A stretch of DNA of 64,000 bases from Craterostigma plantagineum (taxonomy: Eukaryota > Streptophyta > Magnoliopsida > Lamiales > Linderniaceae): positions 14,327,501 to 14,391,500 of the forward strand of contig JAPQWV010000005.1 of the NCBI GenBank assembly GCA_027422505.1. The letters run 5' to 3'. The notes under the pieces were generated by a model. That model was not told the origin of the DNA. It saw nothing but the letters and a program-made list of their open reading frames with translations, and searched no databases. The translations under genes were made by a program, and so were the position numbers. Position 1 is the first letter of the stretch; every line of letters begins with the position of its first letter. This document shows positions 53,112 through 64,000 of this stretch, piece after piece.

Positions 53112-56100
53112 TTGCAGATCCATCATGTGTGGTACCTCGACTCTGGTTGCTCCACACACATGACTGGTAGTCAAGAGCTGCTGAGCAACTACAAAGACCG
53201 ACCAAACGGCAAAGTCAGATTTGGGAACAACGATTCAGCCCCGATTCTAGGACTTGGGGATATCACTCTGAAGAATCTGACCATCAAAGATGTCTCTTAC
53301 GCCGAAGGCCTCCGCCATTAACTTGTTCAGCATAGGCCAATTCTGTGACAAAGGATTCCAGGTGGTCTTCCATGCTGACCGGTGCAGAATTGTGGATAGT
53401 CAGGACACAGAACTCCTTCAAGGACTTCGGAGATCCAATCTTTACACGATCAACCTGACGTCTGTGCGGCTCTCGACAGCTGTATGCCTCATTTCTCAGA
53501 CTGATTTACAGAGGAACAGCTTATGGCATCAACGACTGTCTCATCTGAATATGAAAGCTCTCCAACGTCTTTCTATGAAAAAGTTGGTTCACGGTCTTCC
53601 AACTATACAACTACAAAGGGAGCATCACTGTTCGGCATGTCAATTAGGAAAAATGAAGCGAGCATCTCATCACGTCAAGCAAATTGCATCTACTTCTCGA
53701 CCATTGGAACTAATTCACATGGATCTCTGTGGTCCGATGCAGACTCCGAGTATCAATGGAAGAAAGTATGTCCTAGTGATTGTGGATGACTATTCTCGTT
53801 ACACGTGGACTAAGTTCCTCCGAACGAAAGATGAGACTGGTGACTTGATCATCAATTTTGTGAACACAACTCAAAATCTGCTGCAACAGACTATTCACGT
53901 TGTTCGAACAGACAACGGCACTGAGTTCAAGAACAATCACCTCAGTGAGTTTTATCAGAAACTTGGAACAAGTCAACAATTTTCAGCCGCCAAAACACCT
54001 CAACAAAATGGGGTCGTTGAAAGGAAAAATCGAACACTAGTGGAAGCCGCTCGTACAATGCTGATCCAATCGGAACTTCCACACTTTCTATGGGCTGAAG
54101 CAGTCAATACCACTTGTTTTACTCAAAACAGGACGGTGGTTCACAAACGGTTCAACAAGACTCCGTATGAGATTGTGAATAATAGAGTGCCCAACATCTC
54201 TTTCCTTAAAGTCTTCGGGTGCAAGTGCTTTGTGGCGAACGACCGAGAGCAACGTGCAAAGTTCGACCCTAAAGCATTCGAAGCTACATTTGTCGGGTAT
54301 TCTTCAACATCAAAAGCGTACCGAGTATACATCAAGTCCAACCGAACTATTAAGGAAAGCTATAATGTCACTTTCCACGAAGTGGCAGAGATGGCTTCTG
54401 GTCAATTCAGTCCAGGACCCGTGCCTAACCCGTTGGCTTCTGAAGACAACATTTCAGAACCCGTAATCACTGGTGTGTTGGCACAAAACCAACAGAAGAT
54501 GGCAACAACTTCATGATCAGTGTCAGACGAAGCAATGAGACTTGCAATAGACGACTTGGATTCTCTCTTCGAACCGGTATATCAGTCATACACGCCTACA
54601 CCAACAATGGATTATCTACCGAACGAGACCGACGTACCAAGTTCATCTCACACCTCTACCCCACCCGATTCAGAATTGCCACAGAACACCGAAGAACCTA
54701 CAATGGTCATCGAGGAAGTATCATCTGAGACGATCAATCCAAGTGCAGTATTGGAACTTCCTCAGACAAATGATCAATCTGAGACTATAGGCAATCTAGA
54801 TCCACAGATAGCTGACGCATCGACTTCAGCCTTGCCTCATGAGCGCAAGTGGGCGAGAGGCCACTCGGTTGATCAGATAATTGGCGATCCCTCGGTTGGT
54901 GTGAGGACACGTCGTCAACACAGTCTTTTCAGTTGCTTCCTGAGCCAAAACGAGCCTACCAAAGTAGCAGACGCACTTCGAGACCCGGATTGGACAATCG
55001 CAATGCAAGAGGAAATCAATCAATTCGAACTTCTTCAAGTGTGGACCTTGGTACCCCGTCCACATGGGAAACAGTGGTCGGAACTAAATGGGTTTTCAAG
55101 AATAAGAAAAATGAAGATGGTGAAGTGATCCGGAACAAAGCAAGGCTAGTTGCTAAGGGATACAATCAACAGAAAGGCATCGACTACGACGAGACCTATG
55201 CTCCTGTTGCCCGTATCGAAGCTATCCGCCTCCTGCTGGCTTATGCGGCTCACAAAGACTTCAAAGTCTATCAGATGGATGTTAAAACCGCCTTTCTCAA
55301 CGGCGTGTTAAAAGAAGAAGTCTACGTCGCTCAGCCGGAAGGTTTCGTTGATCAAGAACATCTCGATCATGTCTATCACTTGGACAAAGCTCTCTATGGA
55401 CTAAAACAAGCCCCACGTTCTTGGTACAATGTCCTGAGTGATTTCCTCGTGAAGTCTGGATTCATACGAGGAACGATAGACACAACCCTCTTCATTAAAT
55501 GGCATGACAAAGATCTGATGGTCGTCCAAGTATACGTTGACGACATCATCTTCGGATCAACAAATCCTCGGCTCTGCAAGAAGTTTGGAGATCTCATGAA
55601 GAGCAAATTCGAGATGAGTCACATGGGAGAGATGCAATTTTTCTTAGGACTCCAAGTCAGGCAGCTCAATGATGGAATTTTCATCAGTCAGACAAAATAC
55701 ATCAAGGATATTCTGAAGAAATTTCATCAAGACCAGAGCAAGACTCTCAGCACTCCTATGTCACCAAGCTGCAAGTTGGATGCCGATCCCTCTAGCAAGT
55801 CGGTCGACATCACACTGTATCGCAGTATCATTGGATCTCTTCTCTACCTTACTTCGAGCCGGCCGGACATCATGTTTGCCACGTGCTTGTGTGCTCGTTT
55901 TCAAGCCGATCCCAAAGAATCCCATATGCTCGCGATCAAAAGAATTTTACGCTACTTTAAGGGCACCTCTACCCTTGGCCTATGGTATCCAAAGGGTACG
56001 AATTTTAAACTTATCGGCTACACTGACGCTGATATGCAGGTTGCCGAATGGACATGAAAAGCACGTCCGGTGGCGCTCAATTTTTTGCGAAAAGCTGGTT

Positions 56101-56475
56101 TGCTGGTCATCCAAAAAGCAGAACTGTGTGTCAACTTCGACGGCCGAAGCAGAATACGTAGCTGCTGCCAGCTGTTGCTCACAGATGTTGTGGATGTGGA
56201 CACAGCTTCGCGACTATGGGTACAATCTGAATAATATACCCATATATAGTGATAGTCAGAGTGCAATCGCCATTACTTGCAATCCTGTTCATCATTCACG
56301 CACAAAACATATAGACATTAGATATCATTTTATCAAAGATCACGTAGAAAAAGGCACGATAGAGATGTACTTTGTGAACACGGAGTTTCAACTAGCCGAC
56401 ATTTTCACCAAGGCATTGGATGAGAAACGATTTCAATTCCTTGTCGGAAAATTAGGCATGTTGAATTTTCCGTAA
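53112..56475 (+). pseudogene. SIRE-type copia pol: protease, integrase, RT, RNase H
   Basis: Pieces in order are protease WYLDSGCSTHMTGS (53127-53168, catalytic DSG intact), integrase with zinc-binding HQRLSHLN...CSACQLGK and the DDE core (HMDLCGPM, RTDNGTEFKN, QNGVVERKNRT), reverse transcriptase ([30 protein letters not shown], catalytic [11 protein letters not shown] near 55530-55565), and RNase H (STSTAEAEYVAAASCC, IYSDSQSAI, SRTKHIDIRYHFI) ending TAA at 56473-56475. FGSTN after YVDD and the [10 protein letters not shown] stretch are typical of the SIRE lineage. Frame changes near 53310, 55080 and 56040 and a TGA near 54515 break it, so it is dead as it stands. It is the best match in the window for the missing pol of 13275-22919. 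Confidence 0.9.
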
Positions 56476-58660
56476 TATGTGCATTACCTGATCTTCTGTG
56501 CTATCACATGCTCTATTCTATGTGCTTTCTATGCTTATTTGTTCTTATCTTGCGTGATAAAAATAAATATAAAAAATAATAATAATAACATATATATTTC
56601 TATATATAATATAAAGGGGTATGACGAAATCCTTTAGGATGCTTTGATCTAAAGTCACTTAGAATTTTACCCTGACATGCGATCGATTTAATTGCTTAAT
56701 TTTGTCAGTCTAAGTCGCATTCTTGTGTCTAAAGGTCATTAGGTTGCTCCACTAGACACAAAGCCACTATAAATGTTAGGATTCAAGCCTTGTTATTTTT
56801 TTCTTTCTTTGGATCTATTTCTCGAGTGAGTCACACATCAATTGCTTGTCTTAACTAGTGATACTTGGCTTCATACTCATCTTGCGTTAGATTGTTAGGA
56901 AAATGATAAGGGAGTTTAGGATATTCCTCATTCGGCCTTATATAAATTCCCCCACGTTAGCCCTTAGTCATCCACTTTGAGCCTTCTCCGACGTCCTTTT
57001 CTTCATTTAAAACCCATTCCCAGCTTTCAACCGAACTTATACTCTTCGAATGGTTGTTCAAACGAGAAAAGGAGGGGGAGATAACAAAAGAAAAAGTAAA
57101 ATGATCACAAAAGAAGGCATTGCTCAACGTGCAAAAATCAGACCAAAGGAACCGGCCTTCCGACTACCTTGTAGAAAGTGGCATGGATCCTGCTGTGAAC
57201 TTCTCCAACGATAATCTCGTACGCTTGTCAGAACGGCTGGAAGAGGAGCACCACGAAGTGAACTTCTCCAACGATAATCCGGTCTTATATCGGGAAACGA
57301 GAAGAGGAGTGCAGCCTCGGGTACGAATTCCATAACCGAGAACTTCTCCAAATTGATAATATCTGAAACCTCAATAGGGATTAAGAGAAGAGGAGCTCAG
57401 TATCGGCCCGAGAACCAACAAGAAGAACTTCGCCTACGATAATCTCCTAGAGCCTCATGGAGAAGCGGAGCTTCAGCTTGAGCATAATATAAAAAGGGAT
57501 AGTTCTTAAAAGAAAAGGAGGGAGAAAAGATTGAAAAGAAGAAAGACGCCGAAAAAAAAGGAGACGGACGTAGAATTGGAAGACGATGAAGAGATAAGCT
57601 CACTTCCCTTTAAATTCCTTCCGTTCTAAGTCCTAGCCAAATTATAACCCTTACAACCCTTTGATTCCACATAGACGGTCTCTCGCTTAGGTGAAATGAT
57701 TAAAAAATGCCTCGATCACAGGTAAATTGACTAAAAATTGCTTGTGTTGACTTGAATGATAAAAATATAAAAAATCCCAAGATAGCTAATTGAGAGCAAG
57801 AGCGAACCTGGTGAGAGTTGTCGAAATGGATCAGTCTATGGACTTAGGACTTTAGTTTGACGACATGACTTGACGGCATTTTCTTCTTTCAAATGTCTCG
57901 TAAAATTTTAGGCGTGACGATTGATCGAAGCAAAATAATCTGACCCCATAAATAAATAAAAAATATATATATATATACATATATATAATAATAAATAAAT
58001 AATAAATAATAAAATTCGCACATTTTGACATGAAATATTATGTTTCATATGCGTTGAATTGAATAAATGCGAATTTCTTTAGTGTATCGCACATTCTAAA
58101 TGCAATTATAGATTGCATTGGTACTGAATTGTTTAAATGCGATACATTTCTCATTGCTTCTACCCTCACACAAAACTTTAAAGTACATGTTTTCGGGGAC
58201 CATGTATACATGCTTACTTGGTAATTTTGTGTGCTCGTGACTTGAATTGATTTCATATGCTTGCATAATTAGTCAATTCCTGTGCATCATTTGAGGGGGA
58301 GTAAGTATAAGACTTGTAGATTAGCTCCAAATATTTTTGACGTTTCTCTGAGTATTTCAGATCTTTCAAAATTAAAGAGCGAGACGTCGACACTACAAAG
58401 AGAGGAGCTAGACACAAGACCAAATATTTCAAAGATAAAACTGCCAAAAATAATTGTTGATTAACTCAATTATTACTAACGCTAATCTCTAAGTGGTACA
58501 GATTTTTAAATTTCTGCCAGGGGAGCTAGACGTTACTACACGAAAAATACAGGGAGTTAATTGCATTTATTTTAAAGAGTAAGGGGGAGTCTTACAAAGG
58601 GTTTTATTTTGAAATAGGGGTCAATCTGAAAAATTTAGAAGTACTTACTATCGAGAAACT
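56476..58660 (+). other. Post-pol region of the copia element
   Basis: Non-coding or decayed DNA after pol. It holds the imperfect repeats at 57197-57480, an AT microsatellite at about 57960-58012 and two polypurine-like runs, TTTGAGGGGGAGTAAG (58289-58304) and GTAAGGGGGAGTC (58579-58591). Extra internal polypurine tracts are a known trait of Sireviruses. No ORF here looks like a gene. Confidence 0.6.
57197..57480 (+). repeat. Four imperfect repeats of about 60-85 bp
   Basis: GTGAACTTCTCCAACGATAA at 57196-57215 and 57258-57277 is followed by looser copies near 57340 (GAACTTCTCCAAATTGATAA) and 57423 (GAACTTCGCCTACGATAATC). Each is trailed by an AGAAGAGGAGC-like stretch. Confidence 0.75.
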
Positions 58661-59681
58661 AGATAGCAGACTTAATTCACGATCATAAGTTTCTTGATCG
58701 TAAACAGTGTTGGGAACGATTTTGATTAGCCGCGATAATTTGCGATCGAGAAAATTGAATTAAAGAGCAATTTTCGAATCGAAAATTTCTCGAGCGCAAA
58801 TAGTAATGGGCCTGTTCCATTGAATCGCAAAATGTCAAATCGTAAACCCATCATCGACTTACAGCGAGTAAATAAAAGTTCACTATTATGTCAGTCGAAA
58901 AACTTTTTCTCACGCAACACGAAATTGCTCAAAAATCTTTTGATTTTCAACACGAAATTGTCTGTTTAAGGTAGAAATGAGAATCTGTTGCCATTTGCGT
59001 GTGATTTAACTTCGTTAGCATCTGCATTTTGTTGTTTTTCGCGTGATTTATATTAGTTTCTCGACTGTTCTTCAAAACTGAGAAAATCGTTAGCATCTTC
59101 GACTGAAATCTGAGTTTTGATGAAACTGGGTATTTGAATGTTTAAAGCCATCGAAGAACTTTGTCGATCGCAAACAGTCTTAATTGAATTCCGATTTAAT
59201 TGAGATACTGTTTGTGTCGAATTAGTTTTTCGATCATTAAAATTCTGATTTAGTCGCCAAGATAGAAGATTTTGACCGAAAAAAAAATTACTTACCATCG
59301 AGAAATCTAATTAGGATTTTTGTGAGCGAAAAACTTACTGATTAGACAATTTAGATGCAAATTTATCGAGCGTAAAACTTACTATCGCAAAATAGAAATT
59401 TTCGATTCAATTTCAATTTGACCGCAAAAATTTAGCAGCGAGAAATTAATTTTTCAACACGTAATTTTTCGATCGCAAAATTCGCCGCTTGGGATCTATT
59501 GATTGGAAAATTTCTCGACGATTGACTTAGTCTTTCGTTGACTAATTTCTCGATAAAATTATATCGCAGCGAAAATTATTTTACTTACAATCGAAAATCA
59601 CATTCCGCTCGACAAATTTCAAATCGAAAATTTTATTCAATCGAGGAAAATTTCTCGATAGTAAATTTACCTTGTGTCCCA
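58661..59681 (+). mobile_element. AT-rich post-pol spacer of the copia element
   Basis: Aligns with about 17570-18700 of the pol-less element (for example GATCGCAAACAGT near 59166 with CTCGCAAACAGTG near 18124). It is cut at about 59681 by a gypsy fragment, so the extra ORF expected next is not present. Confidence 0.7.
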
Positions 59682-61800
59682 AAAATGAGACTTGATCCAG
59701 CCAAAATTAACACTTCTTGAATTTGGCGTACAACTGTTTCTCCCGCAATATTCCAAGGACTACGTAAGTGTTGCTCGTGTTCCTCCTTCGTCTTCGAGTA
59801 GATGAGAATATCGTCTATGAACATGATCACGAACTTGTCCAAATATGTCTTGAACACGCGGTTCATCAAATCCATGAATACTGCCGGCGCGTTGGTCAGC
59901 CCAAAAGGCATGACTAAGAACTCCTAATGCCCATAACGCGTACGGAAGGCAGTTTTTGGTGCATTTTCTTCCCGGATCTTAAGCTGGTGATATCCCGACT
60001 GCAAGTCAATCTTAGAGAATACCGTGGAGCCTTGTAATTGATCGTAGAGACCATCAATTCATGGCAGCGGGTACTTATTCTTGACCGTCACCTTATTCAA
60101 CTCTTTGTAGTCTATGCAAAGCCGCATCAAACCGTCTTTCTTCCGCACAAATAACACTGGCGCACCCCATGGGGAAAACTCGGTTGGATAAATCCTTTCG
60201 ACAAAAGCTCATCGAGATGTTCCTTCAACTCCTTCAGCTCGGTCGGTGCTAACCAATACGGGGCCTTAGATATCGGTGCTGCTCCCGAAATTAGATCGAT
60301 GGTGAACTCGATCTCTATGTCTGGCGGTATCCCCGGCAATTCCTCTGGAAACACATCGGGAAACTCCTTAATCACTGGTACGTCTTCAAGCTTTGGGGAG
60401 GAATTTTCTTTTGATTTCAACGCTAACACCAAATATGCCTCGCATCCGACATGAATCAGTCGTTGTGCCTTTAATGCCGATATTCTTGGTATACCTCTTC
60501 CTTTCACTGTTCCCTCAAAGGTAAAAGGTTCTTCCCCTTCCATGTTGAACGTGACTATCTTACGGTTGCAGTCTATAACGGCTCCGTACCTCGATAGCCA
60601 GTCCATCCCGAGGATTACCTAGTAGTCTTTCATCGGGATAATAATTAAATCTACGGCTAGTTCCTTGCCATCTACTACTACTTGGCAATCCCTCAATATT
60701 TGGTTAGTCCTAGTTGGAGTCCCATTCGGGATTGCTACACTATATTCGCACTCAGCCCGTTCAGGCGTAGTCTCAAGTCTCGTCACATATTTAACGGATG
60801 CAAAAGAGTGGGTAGTCCCGGAGTCCACTAAGATGCACGTGGGAGTTTGGTGGATAAGGAGGGTACCTGTAACCACCACTGGGTTGTTCTCTGCTTCCTC
60901 AGACGTGACGGTATAGACCCGAGCTGGTACCATCTGAGGTCTTGCCTGGTCTCCGGCCTGACTTTCGATTGCACCTTCCGAGCACTGCTTCGCAAAGTGT
61001 CCCTGTTTCCCACATCAGAAGCAAGCATTCGCCTGTGCATTGCAATTGCCGAAGTGCCTTTTCCCACACCTTGGGCAATTCGGATTGGTGCTGCTCCCTG
61101 ATTCTGATATGGGGGTCTGTTTGGTGCCCCTTGAGGTTGTTGTGGGGGTCTGTTCTAGAACTTCTGTTTCGCACCCTTAGCGACCAACTGCCACTTCTGA
61201 TTGCCTCCACCCCACTGAGCCCCTTGAACAGATCCCAACTCATCATGGCAGGGTTCTCAATCACCATGACGGTGTCCCACCAATGTCCTGTGCTTCCCCT
61301 CAGTAGTAACACAGCACAGAGGGCCTTCTCTGCATCTGGGACCCTGCTGTACACGAACATGCTTTCTAGGGTCCTTATCCAGTCCTCATCTGCCGTCGGA
61401 TCAGCCGTATCCTCAAAGGTCGGGGGTTCAACCTTCGGAACCGTTCCCCCACGATCTTCGTTCTTTCTGCCTGAGTAGGTCCAGTGTTGGCGGTGTTTTG
61501 TTGGATTAGCTGTTGGATCTGTGTAGACTGCTGACGGACAAGCTCCGTCAGTTGGATAATGGTCGCGTCGCTACTGTCTGCAGGGGCTGTGTTTCCCATT
61601 TCTGGTCATCACCGCCACTAGTTTCTCCTCTAGTTCTCAGCATCGCTTCTTATCCTATCCTGACAGTCCTATGGCCAATAAATTAAGCAACACAGAAAGT
61701 TTACCCAAACATAACACTTACTTGCAAGGCCGTTCCCGCACTTTTGGATGTGTGTGTATGGACAGTCTAGAGAACCAGTGACCGAAGCTCTCATACCACC
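59682..61800 (-). pseudogene. Truncated gypsy: leader, gag, protease, part of RT
   Basis: Minus strand. A primer-binding site (complement of GCTCTCATACCA, 61787-61798) is followed by a leader and gag from ATG 61599 (MGNTAPADSS). Gag continues in a second frame from 61360 (LLRGSTGHWWDTV) to a CCHC knuckle near 60985-61030 that now contains a TGA. Protease is at 60933-60619 with intact ILVDSGTTHSF. The start of the reverse transcriptase is at 60606-60127 ([29 protein letters not shown]), and a further RT piece with catalytic [10 protein letters not shown] is at 59911-59633. It ends near 59682 in the RT (equivalent of FWLDQV), joined to copia sequence. Several frameshifts make it inactive. It is a different gypsy subfamily from the young one. 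Confidence 0.88.
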
Positions 61801-62116
61801 TGTAACATCCCGTCCCATACCGGGTGTCATTGTAGCATCGGTCCCTACCGGGACCAGTGGGGTTGGGCCCACCACACTATGACTGATAGTCTGGCCCCAC
61901 TGTACCACCATTTAACCTTTCAATGTGCTTCGTCCTCGCTCAGACGCACCCTGGGCAAACTTCCCAGGGGGTCACCCATCCCTAGATTGCCCCAAGTCAA
62001 GCACGGTTAACTTCGGTGTTTCTATAGATGGACTCCCGAAAAGGTAGGTCGACCTTGGTGATATGAGTAGTACTATCAATTCTCTTATACGATTCTTAGC
62101 CTGACGCGCACATACA
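61801..62116 (-). repeat. Cassandra-type LTR, longer variant
   Basis: 316 bp, TGTAACATCCCG to CATACA on the plus strand. It aligns with the array LTRs at 9408-11181 through most of its length but has about 35 extra bases near its left end. It carries the 5S-like block at about 61955-62025 (GGGGTCACCCATCC and CAAGTCAAGCACGGTTAACTT). On its left it abuts a gypsy primer-binding site. Confidence 0.85.
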
Positions 62117-62340
62117 TTGTCAGTCTCAGGATCCCCTCTCATTCGGGTGTCGGATCGGTTCGTTCATGTACCCCTTTGCCTAGAAGCCTGCCAGGAGCCG
62201 CTCATTGTCCGTGCACCTCTCTGGCACCGGCGATCACTCCCCGCCCTCATCGGCCCCGAGCATAACATGCCCACCAGCTTTCGCCTGGTTCATCCCCGAA
62301 CCAGCACCGTACTGCGAGAGGTTGTGCTCTGATACCACTA
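62117..62340 (-). mobile_element. Cassandra internal segment
   Basis: Aligns with the internal segments of the array, from TTGTCAGTCTCAGGATCC to the primer-binding-site complement GCTCTGATACCA at 62326-62337. It is followed not by a Cassandra LTR but by a different LTR end, TGTCATGACCCC, at 62341. Confidence 0.85.
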
Positions 62341-62951
62341 TGTCATGACCCCACTCCCGATCCTACCTATTCTAGCGTTTCCTACGTGCCTAACGCGTTG
62401 CATTTGGTAATTAGTACCGGAAATTGCGTATGAAGAATTTTATCTTTTTCCGTTTATGTAATGGAACAACGTTCGTTACACATCAAAAGAATATATGTCA
62501 GCTTCCTATTTACATGCATGACCTGATTACATAGGGAATGTGTGACGACACAGCAAAAGGCTCCTATGCGCCCGGCCTCACAGGTCGTCATCCATACACA
62601 CACGTCCACCCCCAAAAGCATCGCGAAGCTTCAAAAAATCGGCCTTACCTTCAAAATGCGATCACGTACCGTGGTCGCTGGTACCTACGACACATAACAT
62701 TAAAGGGTGAGCCGTCGGAGCTCAGTAAGCAGAAACTATGCATGGATGCACGTGTCCCTTTCCCCACAAAGTCAATCCCCGCCGATGCATGTAACACTCG
62801 CAAAGGCGATCGCGCCGATGCTCATAGTCCTCCGCAAAGGCGACCCGCGCCGATGCATCTAGTAATCGTACTAGTATCACTCAGGGCCCTCGGCCAACTT
62901 ACCATGCACCATAAAGAGCTCAATATCCATAAACATAAATGCGACAGTGAC
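62341..62951 (-). mobile_element. Gypsy-type LTR fragment
   Basis: Its left end TGTCATGACCCC, three bases from a primer-binding-site complement, fits the 3' terminus (GGGGTCATGACA) of a minus-strand gypsy LTR. It holds two copies of a GCAAAGGCGA(T/C)...GCGCCGATGC motif (about 62800 and 62836). It is cut at 62951 where another LTR starts. It could be the original 5' LTR of the gypsy at 59682-61800. Confidence 0.5.
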
Positions 62952-64000
62952 TGTAATACCCGCAAAATTTAAAGCGGGATTACGATAGGAAATTTCAAGA
63001 CAATTAACGAAGAAAATGTTAGGAATAAAATATTTCCGGAAAATATTCGAACGGGCCCAAATAATATTTAATCTAAGTAATTCGGCCCAATTTAATATAA
63101 ATTTAACAATTGGTAGGTGTTGAAATAATTTATAATATGGCCCTAGAAACCCATATTGGTCCAAATAATTTGGAAATATTAATAATATTATAATGAGTAG
63201 GAATTGGGCTATAATTAGTTTTTTTTTTAATTAAGGCCCAAATGCATTAAATATATTAAGGAAATAAGGCAACAAAAATTGACCTAAAAGAACTAGAGTA
63301 ACACGTGTAAGTTCTTTAAGTTATTATAAGTATGACTAATATTATGGTTTCTTAATCCTAAGGTAACCCAAAGTCTATACGTCTATATGTATAATAAATA
63401 CTTATCATTTGATAAACAAAACCAAACCCTTATCAACTAAAGGGGACGAAAAGGAACAGGAGAACTTCATGGGATATGAGATTTCGACAACTTGAGTCTT
63501 CAGCAATCAATTCCCCACGTGAGCTAGGTAAATTTTCATATAAGAACTAGCGCATATTTGCGCATATGAATAGTACCCCATTTAATCAATATCTACTTGC
63601 TATTCGTTGATCAAGGATCTTTCAGCTAGAACACGTGTCTCTTTATAGTTATAAGTCGTGCTTCATTTCAATGCTATGATTATTAGAATAATGCTTTTGG
63701 TGTCATATGGAGTACACGATTTTTAATGTATTGGATCATAAGATGCTTGCGTGGTTTACATACTAGGTTAAACATTCAAACTTTTGAATTACTGATATAG
63801 GTGCACGTTGATAAAGGAAAGTTCTGGATTTTAGAACAATAATTGAAAACCTTAGAATTAAGTAATTTATGTGTTCAATGGTATCGAGTTTCGACATTTT
63901 ATTAATACGGTTTCGACGTTTAGAAAGAATCGACTTTTACATTCGATATTTTGGCAGGAATAGATTTCGACATTTCTATTAAGGCTAGTCTCGACATTAT
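62952..64000 (+). mobile_element. Long LTR, truncated by the window end
   Basis: Starts TGTAATACCCGC, then an imperfect inverted repeat (TAATACCCGC...GCGGGATTA). About 900 bp in, TTTCGACATT/TCTCGACATT motifs appear, similar in kind and distance to the TGTCGAG cluster of the young gypsy LTR, which favours a plus-strand gypsy LTR. Orientation is not certain, because LTR 3' termini read in reverse look similar. No primer-binding site lies to its left. Confidence 0.5.

Noticed and set aside
62538..62972. 144-codon ORF crossing 62952
   Set aside because: It spans the junction between two LTR fragments and shows no domain, so it is a chance frame.

Overview
The window is plant nuclear DNA, most likely from a eudicot and probably an asterid (low confidence on the clade). 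One ordinary host gene is recognisable, an intronless malectin-like receptor kinase of the CrRLK1L family (4639-7296, BUPS1/2-like). Almost everything else is nested retrotransposon: Ty1/copia elements of the SIRE type, Ty3/gypsy elements of the chromodomain (Tekay/Del-like) type, L1-type LINEs, and Cassandra TRIM elements whose LTRs carry 5S-rRNA-like sequence. No CRISPR array, operon or functional rRNA/tRNA gene is seen.

Layout. 1-392: 3' end and LTR of a copia element. About 1075-3669: leader and long LTR of a minus-strand element. 4639-7296: the receptor kinase. 9408-11326: a tandem Cassandra array (four LTRs, minus strand). 11327-13060: 5' half of a minus-strand LINE. 13275-22919: a complete copia element (351-bp LTRs, target duplication AAATC) that has lost pol but keeps a decayed gag and a long decayed ORF behind the pol position; it sits in the leader of an older relative (13061-13274 plus 22925-24072). 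24073-27285: 5' half of a plus-strand LINE, head-to-head with the first. 27286-30290 and 36361 to about 37200: gag start and LTR of an old minus-strand gypsy, split by a full-length minus-strand LINE (30291-36344, 16-bp target duplication). About 37200-41411: a copia element with no usable coding capacity. 41412-41943 and 52164-59681: a pol-bearing SIRE-type copia, split by a very young, nearly intact gypsy (41944-52158, target duplication AGTTA). 59682-62951: a truncated minus-strand gypsy whose primer-binding site abuts a Cassandra LTR, followed by Cassandra internal DNA and then a different gypsy-type LTR. 62952-64000: start of another long LTR.

How the parts relate. The pol-bearing copia (52164-59681) and the pol-less one (13275-22919) share alignable gag and post-pol sequence, so the second looks like a deletion derivative mobilised in trans. 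The least expected signal is structural. In all three copia 3' ends in the window, the polypurine tract and first bases of the LTR lie in a 26-27 nt loop closed by a perfect 10-11 bp inverted repeat. The stem sequence differs between families, and two relatives show a compensatory base-pair change. The same LTRs carry their TATA box inside a palindrome. These features, the Cassandra/gypsy junctions meeting at primer-binding sites, and the uncharacterised ORF behind pol are the best candidates for follow-up.
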